Below, piece by piece: positions 43,624-57,489 of a DNA stretch of 64,000 bases (position 1 is its first letter; every line of letters begins with the position of its first letter). The notes below the pieces were generated by a model, which did not search any database, had not been told where the DNA came from, and saw only the letters and a program-made list of their open reading frames with translations. Origin of the DNA: Spirometra erinaceieuropaei (Eukaryota > Platyhelminthes > Cestoda > Diphyllobothriidea > Diphyllobothriidae); NCBI GenBank assembly GCA_902702965.1, contig CACRXP010000230.1:775976-839975 (forward strand), given 5' to 3'. A program made the translations under genes and the position numbers.

Positions 43624-46600
43624 AATCCCAAATAATTTTGAACACAACCTAAGGCTGCCCTTGCATTGCGGGTTATAAATTACATACTGTGTACCTGCCG
43701 TGTGAGGAAATCATGCGTCTTTCTACCTTATCATCAAGATGTGATATAGAGCTCATATAATTTGGCAATGGACTACGTGCTACATTAATCCATGGTCCTC
43801 ATATCTCGGGATATGTGTCAAAGAAAATTCGTCATTTATGTAAATTCAAAGTTTTTCCACCGTACAAACGTCATTTAGACACATGATTGGGCAGAAAAGT
43901 TTGTCTTCATGTGCAAAAAATGTCAAAATTTCCCACTTTTAGTGCTGTCTGAGGATGAGTGGGTAAACTGACGCCCTGCTACCAGTCCATCCTTCACAAC
44001 TCGTGATCCTCCGAGTTCCCCGTATAAGACAGAACATTTTGAGCGGAATTTACTAATAGGCTGAGGTCCTGCCAAGAGAACAACGCTTCAGTTTATAGAA
44101 AAAACACTTTGCAAAAAGGAATGGTTCACAAAACTCCGACCGCGAGCGCAGTAACTTCAGAGTTAAGGTCGTAGGACAAACTGGTGCTAAAGCTGGAGGC
44201 GGCCTAAGCGACTCGAAATACTGGACCACAGCGACCACCGTTGTCGCTGCCGCATTTGAATGAGGCCTTTGAGGAGTGCTGCACTTTGGATTCACCAAAG
44301 CCGAACTGCTGTAGTCTGAGGTGCCCTTTGAACAGCTGCCATCCCGCACAAAAAAGTTCAATGAGTAAGGCCAGCAGAATGCGCCCTGAGCGTGTGTGTG
44401 TGTATTTTTTCGTCAGCAGTGACTACAACATCCGCGCAAATAGCTCTCCGAATTCCAGACGAAACGCAAAGACTAGGTGGTACACACAGGCGACAACAAA
44501 AAAACCGCGGATTACCACGCCCAACTGTGCCAAGCGTAAACAGACATATCTCGCAAAAACAGGTAATGAGGTTCAAACAGTGGTTTTTCTGAACGCTAAT
44601 TGGAGGCGGAAAGGCGAGACAGTTCTGTGTGTGGACAGAATGCATGCTGTCGGCTAGGTTTGGCAGATTTATTCCCTTATTCTACGATAGTTGCAGGGGA
44701 TTCAAGCACCGAGGAGCCTAATCAAAACCTCAAACGATCAGGTCGAATATTTGTGTTAGTAACCTTCGAAAGCTTCCACACCTGGGAAAGTGAAAATTCA
44801 ACTTCTGGTGAGGGAATTGGTTTTCTAAAGCGTGGCTAGTCAGAGAATTAAAAGTGAGATAGACTTAGATGCTGACGCAAGGTAGAAGATGATGGGCAAT
44901 TATCAAATAGTCTTATTTCATGCACACTTTTGCCCACGTCTGGGTCATTCTATAAAGCTGACGTTTGAAAGTTCACATCAGCATTTTAGCGCTTCGATTT
45001 GATCACGACGTACATGATGTTTCAGAGACTTGTGTCTTGCACCAAAAAAGTAACTTAAAAACACCACGCACGCTTCAGAATGCGTTGCCACTTTGCAGCT
45101 CCAGCAACCGCAAGTGAACGCATTGACGAAAACCGAATACACCAGGTTTTGTCTGGGTCAATATAAGTTTGTATCCCAAAAACACGCTCTAGAAATTGTT
45201 TAGGCAGTCCAATGACGGGAACAAGGGATTCATTTGTAGTCGTGAGACAGTCATACCTCAGCCTCTGACCTACAAGACCTGGACGTGGAATCAAAGAAGT
45301 TAACTGCAAAACACTCCACTGCGCTATAAACATTCGGCCTTAACACAATGCATTTTATGCGTAAACATACGGACGAATAAAGATCGCATGGCCGACGGTG
45401 GAGGACTAAAAAGGCAAGATTCTTTGAACTGCCGCATAACTGCGAAACGTGAGCAAAACGCAGGCTATGTACTTCGGCCGACGGCCTTTACGCCCCACTG
45501 TCTGGGTAAAATGTTTAGGCAGCTGTTGACCCAACAAACGATCCCAGTATAGGAGCCCGCCGCTCCTCCCAGAGGAGCGTAAGGCACCTCAAGGAATGCT
45601 GACTTCTGCCTTGCCGCCTGTGCTGATGGGAAGGCCAGCAAGTCGCACAGCTGACATTACGGTTAGTGTAAATGGGTCCGACATATTCTACCACTACCTC
45701 GAAAGGCAGAGCACGTAAAATGGGCGACGCTAACATATGCAACCCTACCGACTGTTCTACACATCTTAGTGCGAATTTCGCCGAGAAATAGCAACCAATC
45801 AAAATATGAGTGAATCGGTTTGGTCTTACCAAAAGGAGGGAGAGTTAGATAAATTCACAAAGGTATCTAGTTAAACCAATGGACAAGTTTTATGCACTGC
45901 CAAGAGGGGAGAAATGTGGATGCAAAGTGCACACGACGTCACTAGGTTCAAGGATGAAGGTTAGAACTGGTAATCTCCGAGGGCTCAACATAACTGCAAG
46001 TATTAACAGGAAACACAGTAGGAAAACCAATGAATGGCGGAGTAGGACCTTGGACGAGAGAAGAACTAATGTGTCGCCACACTAAACTTGTAGAGCTTGC
46101 TTTGCATAGCATGTTCAGAAAAGCACTCATAAGTACAAGAGATCAGTCATTCGAAAGACAGGCAACTAATGGAATAAAGAGTACGAACTCTCCAAAAATG
46201 TAAAAGGTCATGCGATCGAAATAGCCCTTTTTCTCGGGTAGACCTTAGCTGTGTAAATAGCCCGTTACGGCGTTCTACGCGCTTCAACCTTATATAAAAC
46301 AGTACATTATCCTAAAACAAATAAGATAAGCATCAAAAAGCACTGTTAGAAAGCGCTTCATGACGGGAATAAATGATGAGTTTTGCAAGTTCGCCCCTCG
46401 GGATAATGATCACACGATTCCCAGAAGACTAGACATTCCCTTATTTAAAAGTTAAAGTTAACCATCGGCAGACTTTTAACTGCCGAGTTAAATTACACCA
46501 CATAGTAGAGAATCCAGTAGAAAGCACGCGCGGATAGGAAGGCCAAGGAGCGAAAAAGTAGGTTCTCTCGTAGGTCGCAGTCGGACGCCGAAATAAGAGC

Positions 46601-48090
46601 TACGTTTTAGTTCTAAATCTCAGTGGATGGTCTTAGGTTTTAAGTGCTTATGCGAAATTACACATGTCAAATCCCGACGTACTGTGAATCCAATTTTATC
46701 TTTGCCTTGAAATCTGAACAGAAGCCCATCGACTGTGAGACTGCCGCATCAAAATAAAGATGTAGAATCAACAGTTTGCTAATTGCAAATTTGGAGTTGG
46801 CGACTAGAACACGTAAACGGCCCAGAATGAATTTTAGACCAGAAACACGGTTTCGGAAGACTAAAAGTTCATCCGAAATCATGAGTAGTTTTAAGTTTAA
46901 ATACCGAAAAACGTTGCCTGCTTACTAAAGAAAGGGTGTCCAGTAAGTCCAACAAGGTTGAAACGGACACTCTTCGTAAGGCCGGAGAGTTCAGGCATTT
47001 GTATTACAAAACGTCCGGTCGCAAAACCGCCACTGATCTCTGATACAAGTACTAGCCAACCCAAGCGCTGGCAGGCGTCCGCTAGAGTGTGACTGGGACC
47101 TTAAATGTTTCTATTCAACTCATTTCCATTCATGGGCTATTCACTTTTTTCTGCTGTCTCAACTACTTCATGTCCTTTATCTTTAAATGGGACTATGTGT
47201 CGTAAGAATTTCGGTATTGTGCACAGCTCAGTTTACTCATTCAGAAGACGTGTGTTTGAAGCTGACAACGCATCTGCGAAATTAATCGTACAAGCAAGTC
47301 GATATTATAAAAGGCAAACAGTGAAGTCTTCAATGCCAAATTGTCATTAAAGCTGATCACTTCGGTGAATTAAACTAGCAATAACGGCGGAAATGACGTC
47401 TCCGCCTGCCTGGTCTCAATAAATCTTGCGTTTCCTCTGTTCACGCACGATGACGGCGGTGTAGATTTCGTGGAGCCACTGAACCGGAAATGATCAGTTG
47501 GAAAAAATGCGCGAACTTAGCGCGATTGCGCGATATTATGAGCAAACGCAACGCCTAGGGCCCTGATTAGGTGAATTAATACACCATTTTGTGGAATGCT
47601 CCCAAAATTAACGATAAACGATGGGTGGGAGGAGCGGAATCGGAACTCTGTACCCCTCCTCCCGTACTACAGATAATCTCGCGGTAAATTCTATGAGGGT
47701 ACCAAATCCCAACTCCCTAGCCCTAGCTCCAGCCCTAACCCACCTCGAATTTTGAGCAAGGCCGCCCGTAATGCGGCTGTCCATATTCCCGTGCCCAGAC
47801 AGTGAGAAAGCAAGAGCATTTGAGACACCAGATGATGCTGGCAGGACTAAGTTGATTTACTTACTCAGTACTACACTCCCATCGGTGATTGCTCATGGCT
47901 TCGTATGGCGGAGCTGAAAGGAAAAAACAGTCAACACATTAGGCATTCATTGGGAAGGCCAGCGGGGCCGAAAAAGATTATAGCGCCATTATTACACTGA
48001 CCACGTTTTCTTTCGGTACTAGCAAGACACGTCTGTCCTATTTGCTCAATCTGTCGTGTTGTATTCTGTCTCCCTATCCCAGAATTTGAA
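43624..48090. other. No recognised gene
   Basis: AT-rich with short ORFs. A minus ORF at 44053-44361 (102 codons, Ser/Pro/Ala-rich) is the only one of possible interest and is discussed as a finding. Confidence 0.4.
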
Positions 48091-48092
48091 CG

Positions 48093-48115
48093 TACACACA
48101 CACACACACACACAC
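48093..48115. repeat. (CA)n microsatellite
   Basis: About 11 CA units within a GC-rich block of unknown nature at 47930-48520. Confidence 0.9.
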
Positions 48116-49389
48116 TACTAGGCGGTCCCACCTCTGAGGAGATGGCTTCCTGCTCGCAACGCAGCCAGCGTATCCTACCAGCGAGTGCAGAGAAGAGAAC
48201 AGTGGAGGGAGGGCGGTGGGCGATGACGACGCAACGCCCGTGTCTGCTGCCCTGATGACTAGTCGCACTGTCTGTGACGACACCGCGACTAGTCATCTGG
48301 GTTTTTAAGGTGGGGCCCACGGGTGCGTGCGTTCGTGAGCCCAGCGCCAGAGCGCCATGCGCGAGTCAAACGCCCGAGCGACGTCCATCATCAGTCTAAT
48401 CGACCCCACCTTCGGTTATTCACCCGGAGGAAGAACCATCGCCCTCCTGATCACAGCGGCCATTCTAGAGACGACCAATGGGAAGTGAGGAGAAGACCCG
48501 TGTTAGTTTAGTCGACGCCATGGATGTCTAAGAACGCCGTGATAGGATGACGTGGCACAATCAGTTTTCGCCAAAACCTTAGACAGTTTACTTCAGGACA
48601 CGAAGATGACACACACACGTAAATGAAATGATCACTGACTCCTTAGACGAAAATCCATCGTCCACCTGGGCACAATTTCGAAGCGCCCGTGCATGGGTAG
48701 ATAGCCAACTTCAGCGAACGGCAACTCTACGAATTCGGCGCATAATCGACGCATAATTTATTTTCAAACACTAGCTGATAAGGTCTGTCGGGAAGCAAAA
48801 AACAGATAACAGACCACTATCAGACAACTGACAAAAGCGCAAATCACATGTACAGTATTGACCGGAAGTAAGATGATTATTCTCGACAGGGAAAAAATCT
48901 CCTACGGACTAAAGGTGGCAATTTTAAGAACTCGAGCTACTGTTATGCAGCATTCAGACATTTGGGACTATAACGCTAAACTATGAAGTGTTGTCTTCAA
49001 GAATAAAAATGCCGAGGGATGGCCGCCGTCCATCTAGATGGGAAAGCGGTAGTCGGTGAGAGTAAGAAGAGTGGCTAGGTAAAACGGAATGGGAAATCAA
49101 AACAGTCGGGTTATAAAAACGCGCCCTCTTCAGGCGAGTGACAAAGTGTACGTTTTTAATGTTCAACAGCAACAAATCATCCGAAGGATTAAATTTGCTC
49201 GTGAGAGTAACTTCAAATGATTTACAACATTTCGCAGTCTAAAATTATTTTATAGGTGGGTCAAAATCGTAGAAACTAAGGCGATTTTCGCTGAAACAGT
49301 TCCCTAGCCACATCAGACAATGCAGGAATCGATAAATCCTATATCAGTTTCCCCGACTCACCCCTGCCCTATGACTTTAGGATTGGGTG

Positions 49390-49391
<2 letters not shown>

Positions 49392-49435
<44 letters not shown>

Positions 49436-49436
49436 T

Positions 49437-49476
<40 letters not shown>
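49392..49476. repeat. (ACT)n microsatellite
   Basis: About 28 ACT units with one interruption near 49435. The sequence around it (TGAGAAATTTCACTTGAGAC, AAATAAATCT) recurs at 49860-49925 around a much shorter ACT run. The array is therefore part of a locally repeated unit. Confidence 0.92.
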
Positions 49477-49859
49477 GTGCACGCCTGAGAAATTTCACTT
49501 GAGACAAATAAATCTAAGAAAGGACGAAGACCAGTCGAGCACCGGGCCCGTTTATTTGTTTCAGCTTTGAAACTCGAGCTTGAGTTCAAAGTCAGGGATA
49601 AAAGCATCAGCAAAACATGCGACAATTTTAGTGAGTATCAGCCAATCAACGGTGGCGCATGTACGGAGGTGATTATGGCCGACAGTTGTGGTACAGTGCC
49701 CATTTTTCATCTCTGATGGTAAGTAATCAACCAAAGGATCGGATTCGTTCGTAAGAGCAATCCCGACTGATGAAACTAAAGCTACTTTCTGCCAAAGCAG
49801 AGATCTACAAAGTTAAGAATAGTTCCCCCAGCCAACCTCGGCCCTTCGACCTTCAGGCT

Positions 49860-49930
49860 GAACGATACTACTAAGAGTACTACCTTGCGCTTGAGAAAGT
49901 CCGCTCAAGACAAATAAGTCTTCACTGGCA
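49860..49930 (+). repeat. Second copy of the ACT-associated repeat
   Basis: TGAACGATACTACTAAGAGT and CTTGAGAAAGTCCGCTCAAG, then ACAAATAAGTCT, parallel 49388-49515 with a contracted ACT array. Confidence 0.5.
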
Positions 49931-52854
49931 TCCGCCCTCAGGGGAATGCGCCGAACTTCTGAACGCAGGTTTTGACTTCCAGTAGACTTTCGAGGTGAAA
50001 TAAGGGTCGAGGTTAAGCGCACCTCATCAGTTATTAGACCATACATAAAGGCAGGCCACTTTATACGAAGCAATTGGCAAGGTTTACTGTGTGCTCAGCC
50101 TTGTCCCTATCTGCCCTGCAGACAATGAGCACTATGTATGTGTATTTGGGGGCTTTGACTTTTGATGAGACCAAAAAACGTCTACTTGGAAACAATTGAC
50201 CAGCCTCCTAGATGACAGGTAAAGGCAACCTGGGGGAGTTCTGTACACAGCAGCTGCTGATTATATACAACACGAAATCACACAGGTTTCAGGGTTAGGA
50301 GAAAGTCGCTCGAGGGAGGGGACCACAGAGCTACAGTGCCCTAAACTTGTTCGACTCAGCTCATCAAGGTTTATCCATTGTCAGGCGCTGCAAACTTGAG
50401 GAATGTGACATAGGCCATGAAATTTCCGTCAAACCAGAGAAACTTTTCAGTTCATTTTACGGCGGCTAAAGCCAAGTAGTTGTGGGCAAACGTCAATTCT
50501 ACTGAAAAAACCGAAAATATTTGAACTGGAGCTAGAGAAGACCATTAAGTTCGGGTAGCCGCAGGTTTTCAACGATAATTCGCGCAGAGGAACCACTGAC
50601 AAAGAACTGTGAGTAAGGTTTCGAAAAGTGCTAGCTGGTTGTAATAGGAGTTAGGTTAATGCGTGGGTTCGACAAACAGAACACAACAACGATGCTGCTG
50701 ACTGGGATAAAAGCTTGCGGAGTTTCCTGGGGGTAGTCTACTCCGAGTTGGACGGAGAAGTCAGGACGATTTCAAAAACCCTCCCTTCCTCACCCAAAGA
50801 CAAAGGATCGCGACGACAGCAGTGTCATTAACTTGATGGGGAGAGTGGATCGGGGCCTGAGGGAACGGCTACTTATTGAATGACTAAAGAGCTTTTTAAG
50901 AACTGGCGTGACGGAGGGGGCGGGAAATTATTCTTGTGGCTGACAATAAAAACAACAGGTGGCAAAAACACAACTAGGATCGAAATGAGTCAGTTCTTTT
51001 GAATGAAAAGCATGGTGGTTTAGCCAACAAGACTAAGGCCTATCTTGCCTTCATTGCTTTTTTTTCTTTTCCCAGTATTTAAGCTCAACGACCGGTCGGT
51101 AGGGCAGAAACCCGCTGCCAAATAAGAACTCTTAGTCTGTAATCTAACTGTGTATACGAACATGCATCTTACCGGCCGCCTCCATGGGGCCTGATCTCCC
51201 GCAATCTCCAACATGACTCTCTGAATGCCGCGACACCTTTGAGTGTCTGCAGTTGGTGATGGTGGGGAGAAAAGTAGGCAAGTGCGTTATAATGGAGGGC
51301 TTCGCACCGGAAGAAGAGAGGCAGAAGTTCCTGGCAATAAATCAACTGACAGAGGCACTCTGCCAAAGAAAGAAATGGTGGCGCGCTTAATTTGGGCAGC
51401 AGAATTGCCGCCGGCCCCTGCACGGGGCGAACGGAAGTGAGATATTTCATCCTATTATCGGCAACCTACATAGACGGAGCGCTCCCAAGTGCATGGCGTT
51501 TGGAACTCTTGCACTTATGAAATGCCTCCAAATCGTTTGAAATATCATCCAGATGTTGCTGAATAACAACCAGAAACAGTCCTCTGAATGCATCGCTGTT
51601 TTCCGCAAGTGCCTCCTTAACAGTGCAACAGAGGTGCTTCAGCCATTTATTCGGACCAAATGTGGAAGAGAAGAAACAGATTGCATGCGTTTATACATAC
51701 GAAATTACATCGCTCACGGGAGTCTGTATTCAGCTAAATTGGAGCAAGACTGAGAAGGTGGTCTACGTTTCGGACAGAAAACTGGACGGCATATCGGCTG
51801 CAAGTCCAATCAACTGGTCTAGTATAGGCCACGTCTGCCTCGACGCCGTGAGAATTCGTTGTAAACACTGGAAGGGTGGATTATGGAATGGCGGGTGTTT
51901 CGGAGGGGGGGGGGGGAGAGGACTTTATCACCGAACAAAAATGTTCTCTTAACTTCTTGGCCACAACCAGGTGTGGTTCTCCCTGATGTGCAGTCCACGT
52001 TACTCACTTCCACACAGCGAAGATGCCAAAGACAGAATAAGCTATTGCCGATAAAATTTCCTTAGTAAACCACATAACAAGCCAACAGCCTAACACTAGT
52101 AATTATCAGCTGGCACAGAAGTTACGTGCTGGAAGGCCGCGATCACACATACCGTGCAACAGAATGGACTACAATGGGTGGCATGAGCAACACTCGAAGG
52201 AGGCCAGAGAAAGTCCGAAAGACGTGAACCAAAAGAGGAGAGCCCAGACTTCGAGGAGCACCTCACTTAATGGTGCGCCAGTGAAACCAGTGAGGAAAAC
52301 TTGCCAATGGATCAGTGCTAAAAATCAATTCAAAATAAATGGCTAGAAGACCGAGTTATGAGAATCTAAAAACAGTAGATGGTTGGTTTTCTCATACATG
52401 CCATGAAATTCGGAGGAGTACGTGAAAATACTGGTACCGTGGGCACCAGACTCTGACACTCAATATGTCTTCCAGAATCGTGCGGTAAGTCCAGTAAATA
52501 TAACCTCCATAATACTGATGAAGCAGAACTACTTTATCGTACCCCACCGGTGGAGTTTTCAGCAAAAAAAACATGCAGTAATGTTAGGCTCGGGAAAGGC
52601 CTTGGATCGCGCAACCGTTTTATGCCTGCTTAAATATCTTTGGAAACGATAAAAGAAATATGGTCAAAAGCCTGGACGTTAAACTTTAATGCCCCAAGAT
52701 GCCTACAACAGATATCTTGTTCGTTCTGTATTATACAATAAAAAGAACGAGTGGACGGTTTTGGATATTTCTAAAAAAGGATTGCGGACTCAAAAAGACG
52801 ATTCAGTTAGCGGAAAACTTCCTGGGCCAAATAAACAGGTGAGGCTGAACACAG
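49931..52854. other. No recognised gene
   Basis: Several 60-110-codon ORFs on both strands without family motifs. A G12 run lies near 51904. Confidence 0.4.
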
Positions 52855-53990
52855 TGAGGAAATGGCTTCTTTTGATTTCACCTCCTTTACGTCATACCAC
52901 AGACCCTCAATGACGGGATTTTCAGTGGTCTGCTTCGTCAAAACTACGGTGAAAGTGACGTCCAGCTCACAACTCAGGGTCTCAATGAGCTCTTGGACTA
53001 CTGTCCCAGAACATGCCTCTCCCTCGATGTGACCACGTATGAACCAACCAAGGGTACCCCGACGGGTTCACCAACTTCCGAGTTACTGTCGTGACGTTCC
53101 ACCAAAATCTTGAAAGCACATTCTAGGCGCGAGAATTCAAACGTCGAGCTAGTTACGTTGACGACATCTCTCTCAATGCTTAGTGGTGTAAAAAATGACT
53201 TAATTTCCGGAATCACAGTTCCTGAAGATAGAAAAAAAGAGGACGGACTTCCGTTCCCCGTCGTCACGCCCACCTGCAAACCCGGTGGCATATTGGTGAC
53301 AGCGCTATGGACGAAACCGATAAACACACTGTAAATACAAAGCTACAACAACCGCCGCTCGCCGCAGTACAAATGAAGCTGTATACATACGTTACAGAGG
53401 CAAACGGAAATTCATTGCATTATCCCAGTCGCCAATGGAGACGAGATCAGGGGCCTCTGGGCTCTCTGTTCAGAGCTCACATGTATCCGCGGGGATTCAT
53501 GAAGAGAAATAGACCTGCCTGAAAGAACTGGAAAAAAAGAGTCTAACCAGTGTAGACTACGACGGGGCATCTCCTGAGGCGCGTCTTTGACACCGTAGCT
53601 AGATCCTTCACGTCACGCGGAATAGGAGTCGATCACAGGCCCGACTCAACACTCTGAGGAAAGTTGATATGACCGAAAGACTCGTTCCCCAAAAAGGAGA
53701 AGTCACCGGTCGTCTGCCGACTTCCATGAAGCTACGGAGAGGGCAACTGCGTCACAGAGGCCATTCGACAACGGCGAACCCGTAGACACAAACACCAATT
53801 GACAGCCTGGGGGTTAGACCCGAAACCAGAGGTGGCAATGCATGCCACGTAGGTGGAACATATCTTTAGATCTAACACCACTGCGGTTGTGGGACAAGGC
53901 GACGATCACACTTCGAAACACGTGCAAGAAGTCTGGACGTCGACCGCCGTATAAGCTTGCCCGTGCTCTACCTACCGTTGGACATCTACT
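52855..53990 (+). mobile_element. Penelope-like element relic 1 (RT and endonuclease region)
   Basis: Blocks in the order of Penelope-like reverse transcriptases: MASFDFTSFTS (motif A, near 52863), DVQLTTQGLNELLDYC, YEPTKGTPTGSPTS (motif B, 53040-53076), GLPFPVVTPTCKPGG, and a SCIHTLQRQTEIHCI block. The decayed YGEGNCVTEAIRQ corresponds to the GIY-YIG endonuclease start (about 53729-53775), followed by VGQGDDHTSKH. Stops and frameshifts are frequent. The family consensus is recalled, not searched. The minus-strand ORF at 52998-53327 is its antisense shadow. Confidence 0.8.
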
Positions 53991-56769
53991 CTACAAGAGG
54001 CGATTAACGCGTGAGATCGTCAGGGCTGTCAACTATTGAAGTGGTCGAAAAGGACAGGTGTGACAAAGATTACGGCAAAAAGGGGATCTATTTCGTATCC
54101 TCGGTCTGCCTTGCAATCAATGCATGTGGCACAAAGCGCTTGCAGCCCGGGCGCCATATAAGGAGAGTTGTGCACTGGAATCCCCAATCTTTGAAGATGA
54201 GAAGTCTACTTCGGAACCTGAAAGACTAGAACGCGAATAGGCTTCTCTTACTGGGAATCTCTCCCTTGTATAACATTCGGGCTTGTCAGTCGTCTTGTAG
54301 GTCCTTTTCAAAAGCTGCGGAGTAATCTAAGATCCTTGAACTCCGTAAATACAATATTTATATTGAAACCTAAAACCTGTTGGACTTAGTTCACAGTCTA
54401 ATTGCGAAGTCATATGTGCGCTACCAGTAATACTGCATCGCGTCTGAAAGTATTCGAATCTCGCCTGAGTCGAGATTTGGTGGCTCGTAACAATATACTT
54501 ATTATCGGTTATATCTACTGAAAGTGCCCCTCACTTGAGCTCTAATCCGGCTGTAAATGGCGGTTTTGTGACCGTTTTTAAAAGACAACAGGGACACTGT
54601 CAGGGGAATCTAATGAATGCTCTCAAGAGGCCGACTTGGCAAGCATTGAAACTCATGGGAGTGTTCGTCACCACCAGTGATAATCTACGGTCCCAAGCAG
54701 TTGGCATTCACTAGATTTTTTAGGTACATTGGTGACAAAACAACATAACAAGGCATACTGCATGAACATTTCGTAGTTTGCAGCCTACTCAAGTCAGAAA
54801 ACCTATCTTCAGGCGCGCCTGTCCTCACGGCTTGATGACTTTGTTAGCGAAATCACACAATGCCGCAGACATCCGCGGCGCGTTTGTGTGCAGAGGAAAG
54901 CGCACCCTCTCAGGCCAGTTTAAATTAAGTCAGGAAAGGAAAGTAGGAAACAGAAGGGCAATGGTGTTGGGAGAGTCAATGATGCTTTAATTTCGTTAAT
55001 CTTGTCTTGAGCCCACTATGGCGTAGTTGAATCTAGCAACTGACGCCATATTTGTGTGGGGCGTCACCCCTAACAGAGAAGGGAAGGCAAGACAAGTAAA
55101 GGGACCAGCTGCTATCGGGCACTCGAACACCACTGAATCTTTCTATTACCACTGCCGAAGCTGGTTTTCGAATTTTGTTGGTCCGCATACGCATCAATTT
55201 TGCAACTCAGCCAACCAGTGCGCGCGCAAAAAAACACATCGTAATTGGCTCAAAGGTACTTCGAGAACACAACATCGCGAGTTTGTGCGCAAGCAAGCAT
55301 GCCTGCCCGTACTTTTCGGGTCAGCTTGAGATGACAGGAAAACGTGACACGTTCGGCAACAAAACCCACGTTTGGTACCTACACACGGTCATCAAGAAAG
55401 GTCATCTAGGCCCTCCCTCTCTCTCTCTTTCTGCCTCTCTGAGGACAGTTAGTCAGGAGATTATGCAAATTTGGAACTGGGAGAAGAGAGTATAGGCGAA
55501 CATTGGCCTGCTCGATGGATAAAGATTAGCCTTTTTTCAAAAGTGTGAATAGGGCCCTGAGGGTAGACGTAGTAGGCCTGACCGCTGAAACAAAAGCATC
55601 ATTAGGTGATTTACCAAAAACACAGGGAACATCCGTATTATTTGAGGGCTAGTAAAAATTCTTGCTACAACAGATTACTGAAACCGAAACTCCTCCAGGA
55701 CAGCAACGACCACGGACCTCCCCCACCCCAACCCTTAATGACGTCAGATTCTTCGCTTAGAAAGTTGGGAAAGGCAGCCCAAACAGTCGAAATTCCGTTA
55801 TTCTGGGTACCAGGCATACCTAGTTTTTAGTCCCACACCTAGTCAGCTGGGATTGTGATGGCAAAGCTCTTCTGTGTGTGATATTCGCGCTCCCTCAGTC
55901 TGCATTAATAAGCGTTTTATTTGCTCAACGCTCTGAACGGGTTCATACAAGAATCTGAGGTTAGACACGAAACAAAGCCACGCGGACATGCGCAAAGACT
56001 ACAATAGTTACAGAATGAGATTGTTATTCAGGCCCATCCATCGCTTGAGTCACCTACCACCGCGCCTTCATTGCGGGTGTTCCTATTTGGTGCAATGATA
56101 GCGCACTGACATGAATTCAGAAAATCAAGCGAATAAAGCTATTGTTTAACGACCTGACCAATTTATCATAAATTGCTACCCGGAATTCCTCTCCCAAGTT
56201 TCAAGAGCCGACAGCTCATTCAGATAGAGAAGGAAGAAGAATAGAGGAGCGAGAGGCCGGAAGCTTTGCAAGCCCGCCTGTCTGAGGGGCACTAGTAAAG
56301 TGAAATTGAAGAAGTAGCATGCAAGCCCATACACAGTGAACGGTTATTTTAGACGTTCTACCTCCCACCTAGTCCGCTCCACGTGAATGCTGCTATCTGC
56401 ACGAGCGCGAACGGCAGAGAACATGCACGGGACGACGGCTCTTCATAGCTAAAAGTGCAAAAAGTTTTTTGTGCGCATCAGAGTTTACCCCGGCAGATGA
56501 TAAAAGTGCTGTATATTCGAAGACAGGGATGTAGATGTGACCAGGTAGGGGGTTAACAGCGCAGGTATGGCAGGTCGCGACATGTGTCTCGTGCAGGTGC
56601 TGACTGCTCCGTCCGACCCTTAACTGGCGTCCAACTCTCATTTGCGGTTACCCGAGGTTAGATACCACCTAGCGACCACACCCCGGTAACCGCCTCGACC
56701 GGTGGGCTAAACCAGATGAAGGTATCTGACGTTCTCTGATGCAACACCCGGTAATTCAGCTTCCTTTGT
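53991..56769. other. No recognised gene
   Basis: Nothing identifiable. An ORF at 55027-55329 (plus, 100 codons) has no known motif, and a minus ORF at 56393-56641 likewise. Confidence 0.4.
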
Positions 56770-57370
56770 TGATAGAAGCGAACAGGCGAGTCCCAGGTAG
56801 CAGTTCAGAAGACGAAGACCTGGTCATATTTTCAAATTTCAAGAGGCCGAAATTCTCGCAAGGCGTGACAACCGCGTGAGCCGCGAGCTGCTCGAGTCAT
56901 GGTTCTCAGGCCCGCAATCCATCGACAAGCGCAATGACCTCCCGCTACCATATTCCGTGCTGGGTTTTTCCCTAGGCAGGGGAATCAGTCACGTGGGAGG
57001 GCGCGGGCGAGCAGCGAGCCAATTTGTCGAGCAATCGTCACACCAGCATCCAGCACGGATGACGAAATCATGGCCATTAATGACTCGGACGCGGACTGAC
57101 AAGCCATCAGCGTATCAATTACGACCCCAGTGGTGATTGAGAGAACTGTTAATTGCAGTGCGCATATGGTCCCACTGCATCCAAGTGCTATAAATATGGC
57201 ACTCATTGTGCCACCATTACCCTTATCTGCGAATGTCTATGACGATGGGTCTGAGTAAGAAACCGAAACGTCAGGCCAATGAACTTCTTGTTCCAGTGAT
57301 CGCATCTTCGTTTTCTGATCTGCTTTCTTTCCCATCCCCCTTTGCCTTCTACGAAGGACGACGGGAAATC
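56770..57370 (+). mobile_element. Penelope-like element relic 2 (3' end)
   Basis: GHIFKFQEAEILA in one frame, then RVSRELLESWFSGPQSIDKR and NDLPLPYSVL (56870-56960), the C-terminal part of the Penelope-type ORF as I recall it from tapeworms. A non-coding 3' region follows to about 57370. This copy is much better preserved than relic 1, but a frameshift lies before 56870. The decayed hammerhead-like block at 57236-57275 belongs to it. Confidence 0.8.
57236..57275 (+). ncRNA. Decayed hammerhead-like motif of the Penelope-like element
   Basis: CTATGACGA (CUGAUGA in the 31.9-kb copy), stem GGGTCT/AAACC imperfect, then GAAACGTCAGG. The core box is mutated, so this copy is probably inactive. Confidence 0.4.
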
Positions 57371-57489
57371 CTGTAGGCGACCCATGCTAACTCAGCCAGT
57401 TCTCTACTGCACAAAATTGTCACCCATAGTAGTGTTCGTTAGCCGTCTGCGATGTCTAATTCGCCCTATTTAGAATAATGTGGACCCTA

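Noticed and set aside
48323..48511. Arg/His-rich ORF in a GC-rich block
   Set aside because: Composition follows the GC-rich local repeat, with no family motif.
49320..49625. Poly-Tyr and poly-Val ORFs
   Set aside because: Artefacts of the (ACT)n microsatellite.
52998..53327. 109-codon minus-strand ORF
   Set aside because: It is antisense to the Penelope-like RT relic, whose plus-strand motifs explain the sequence.
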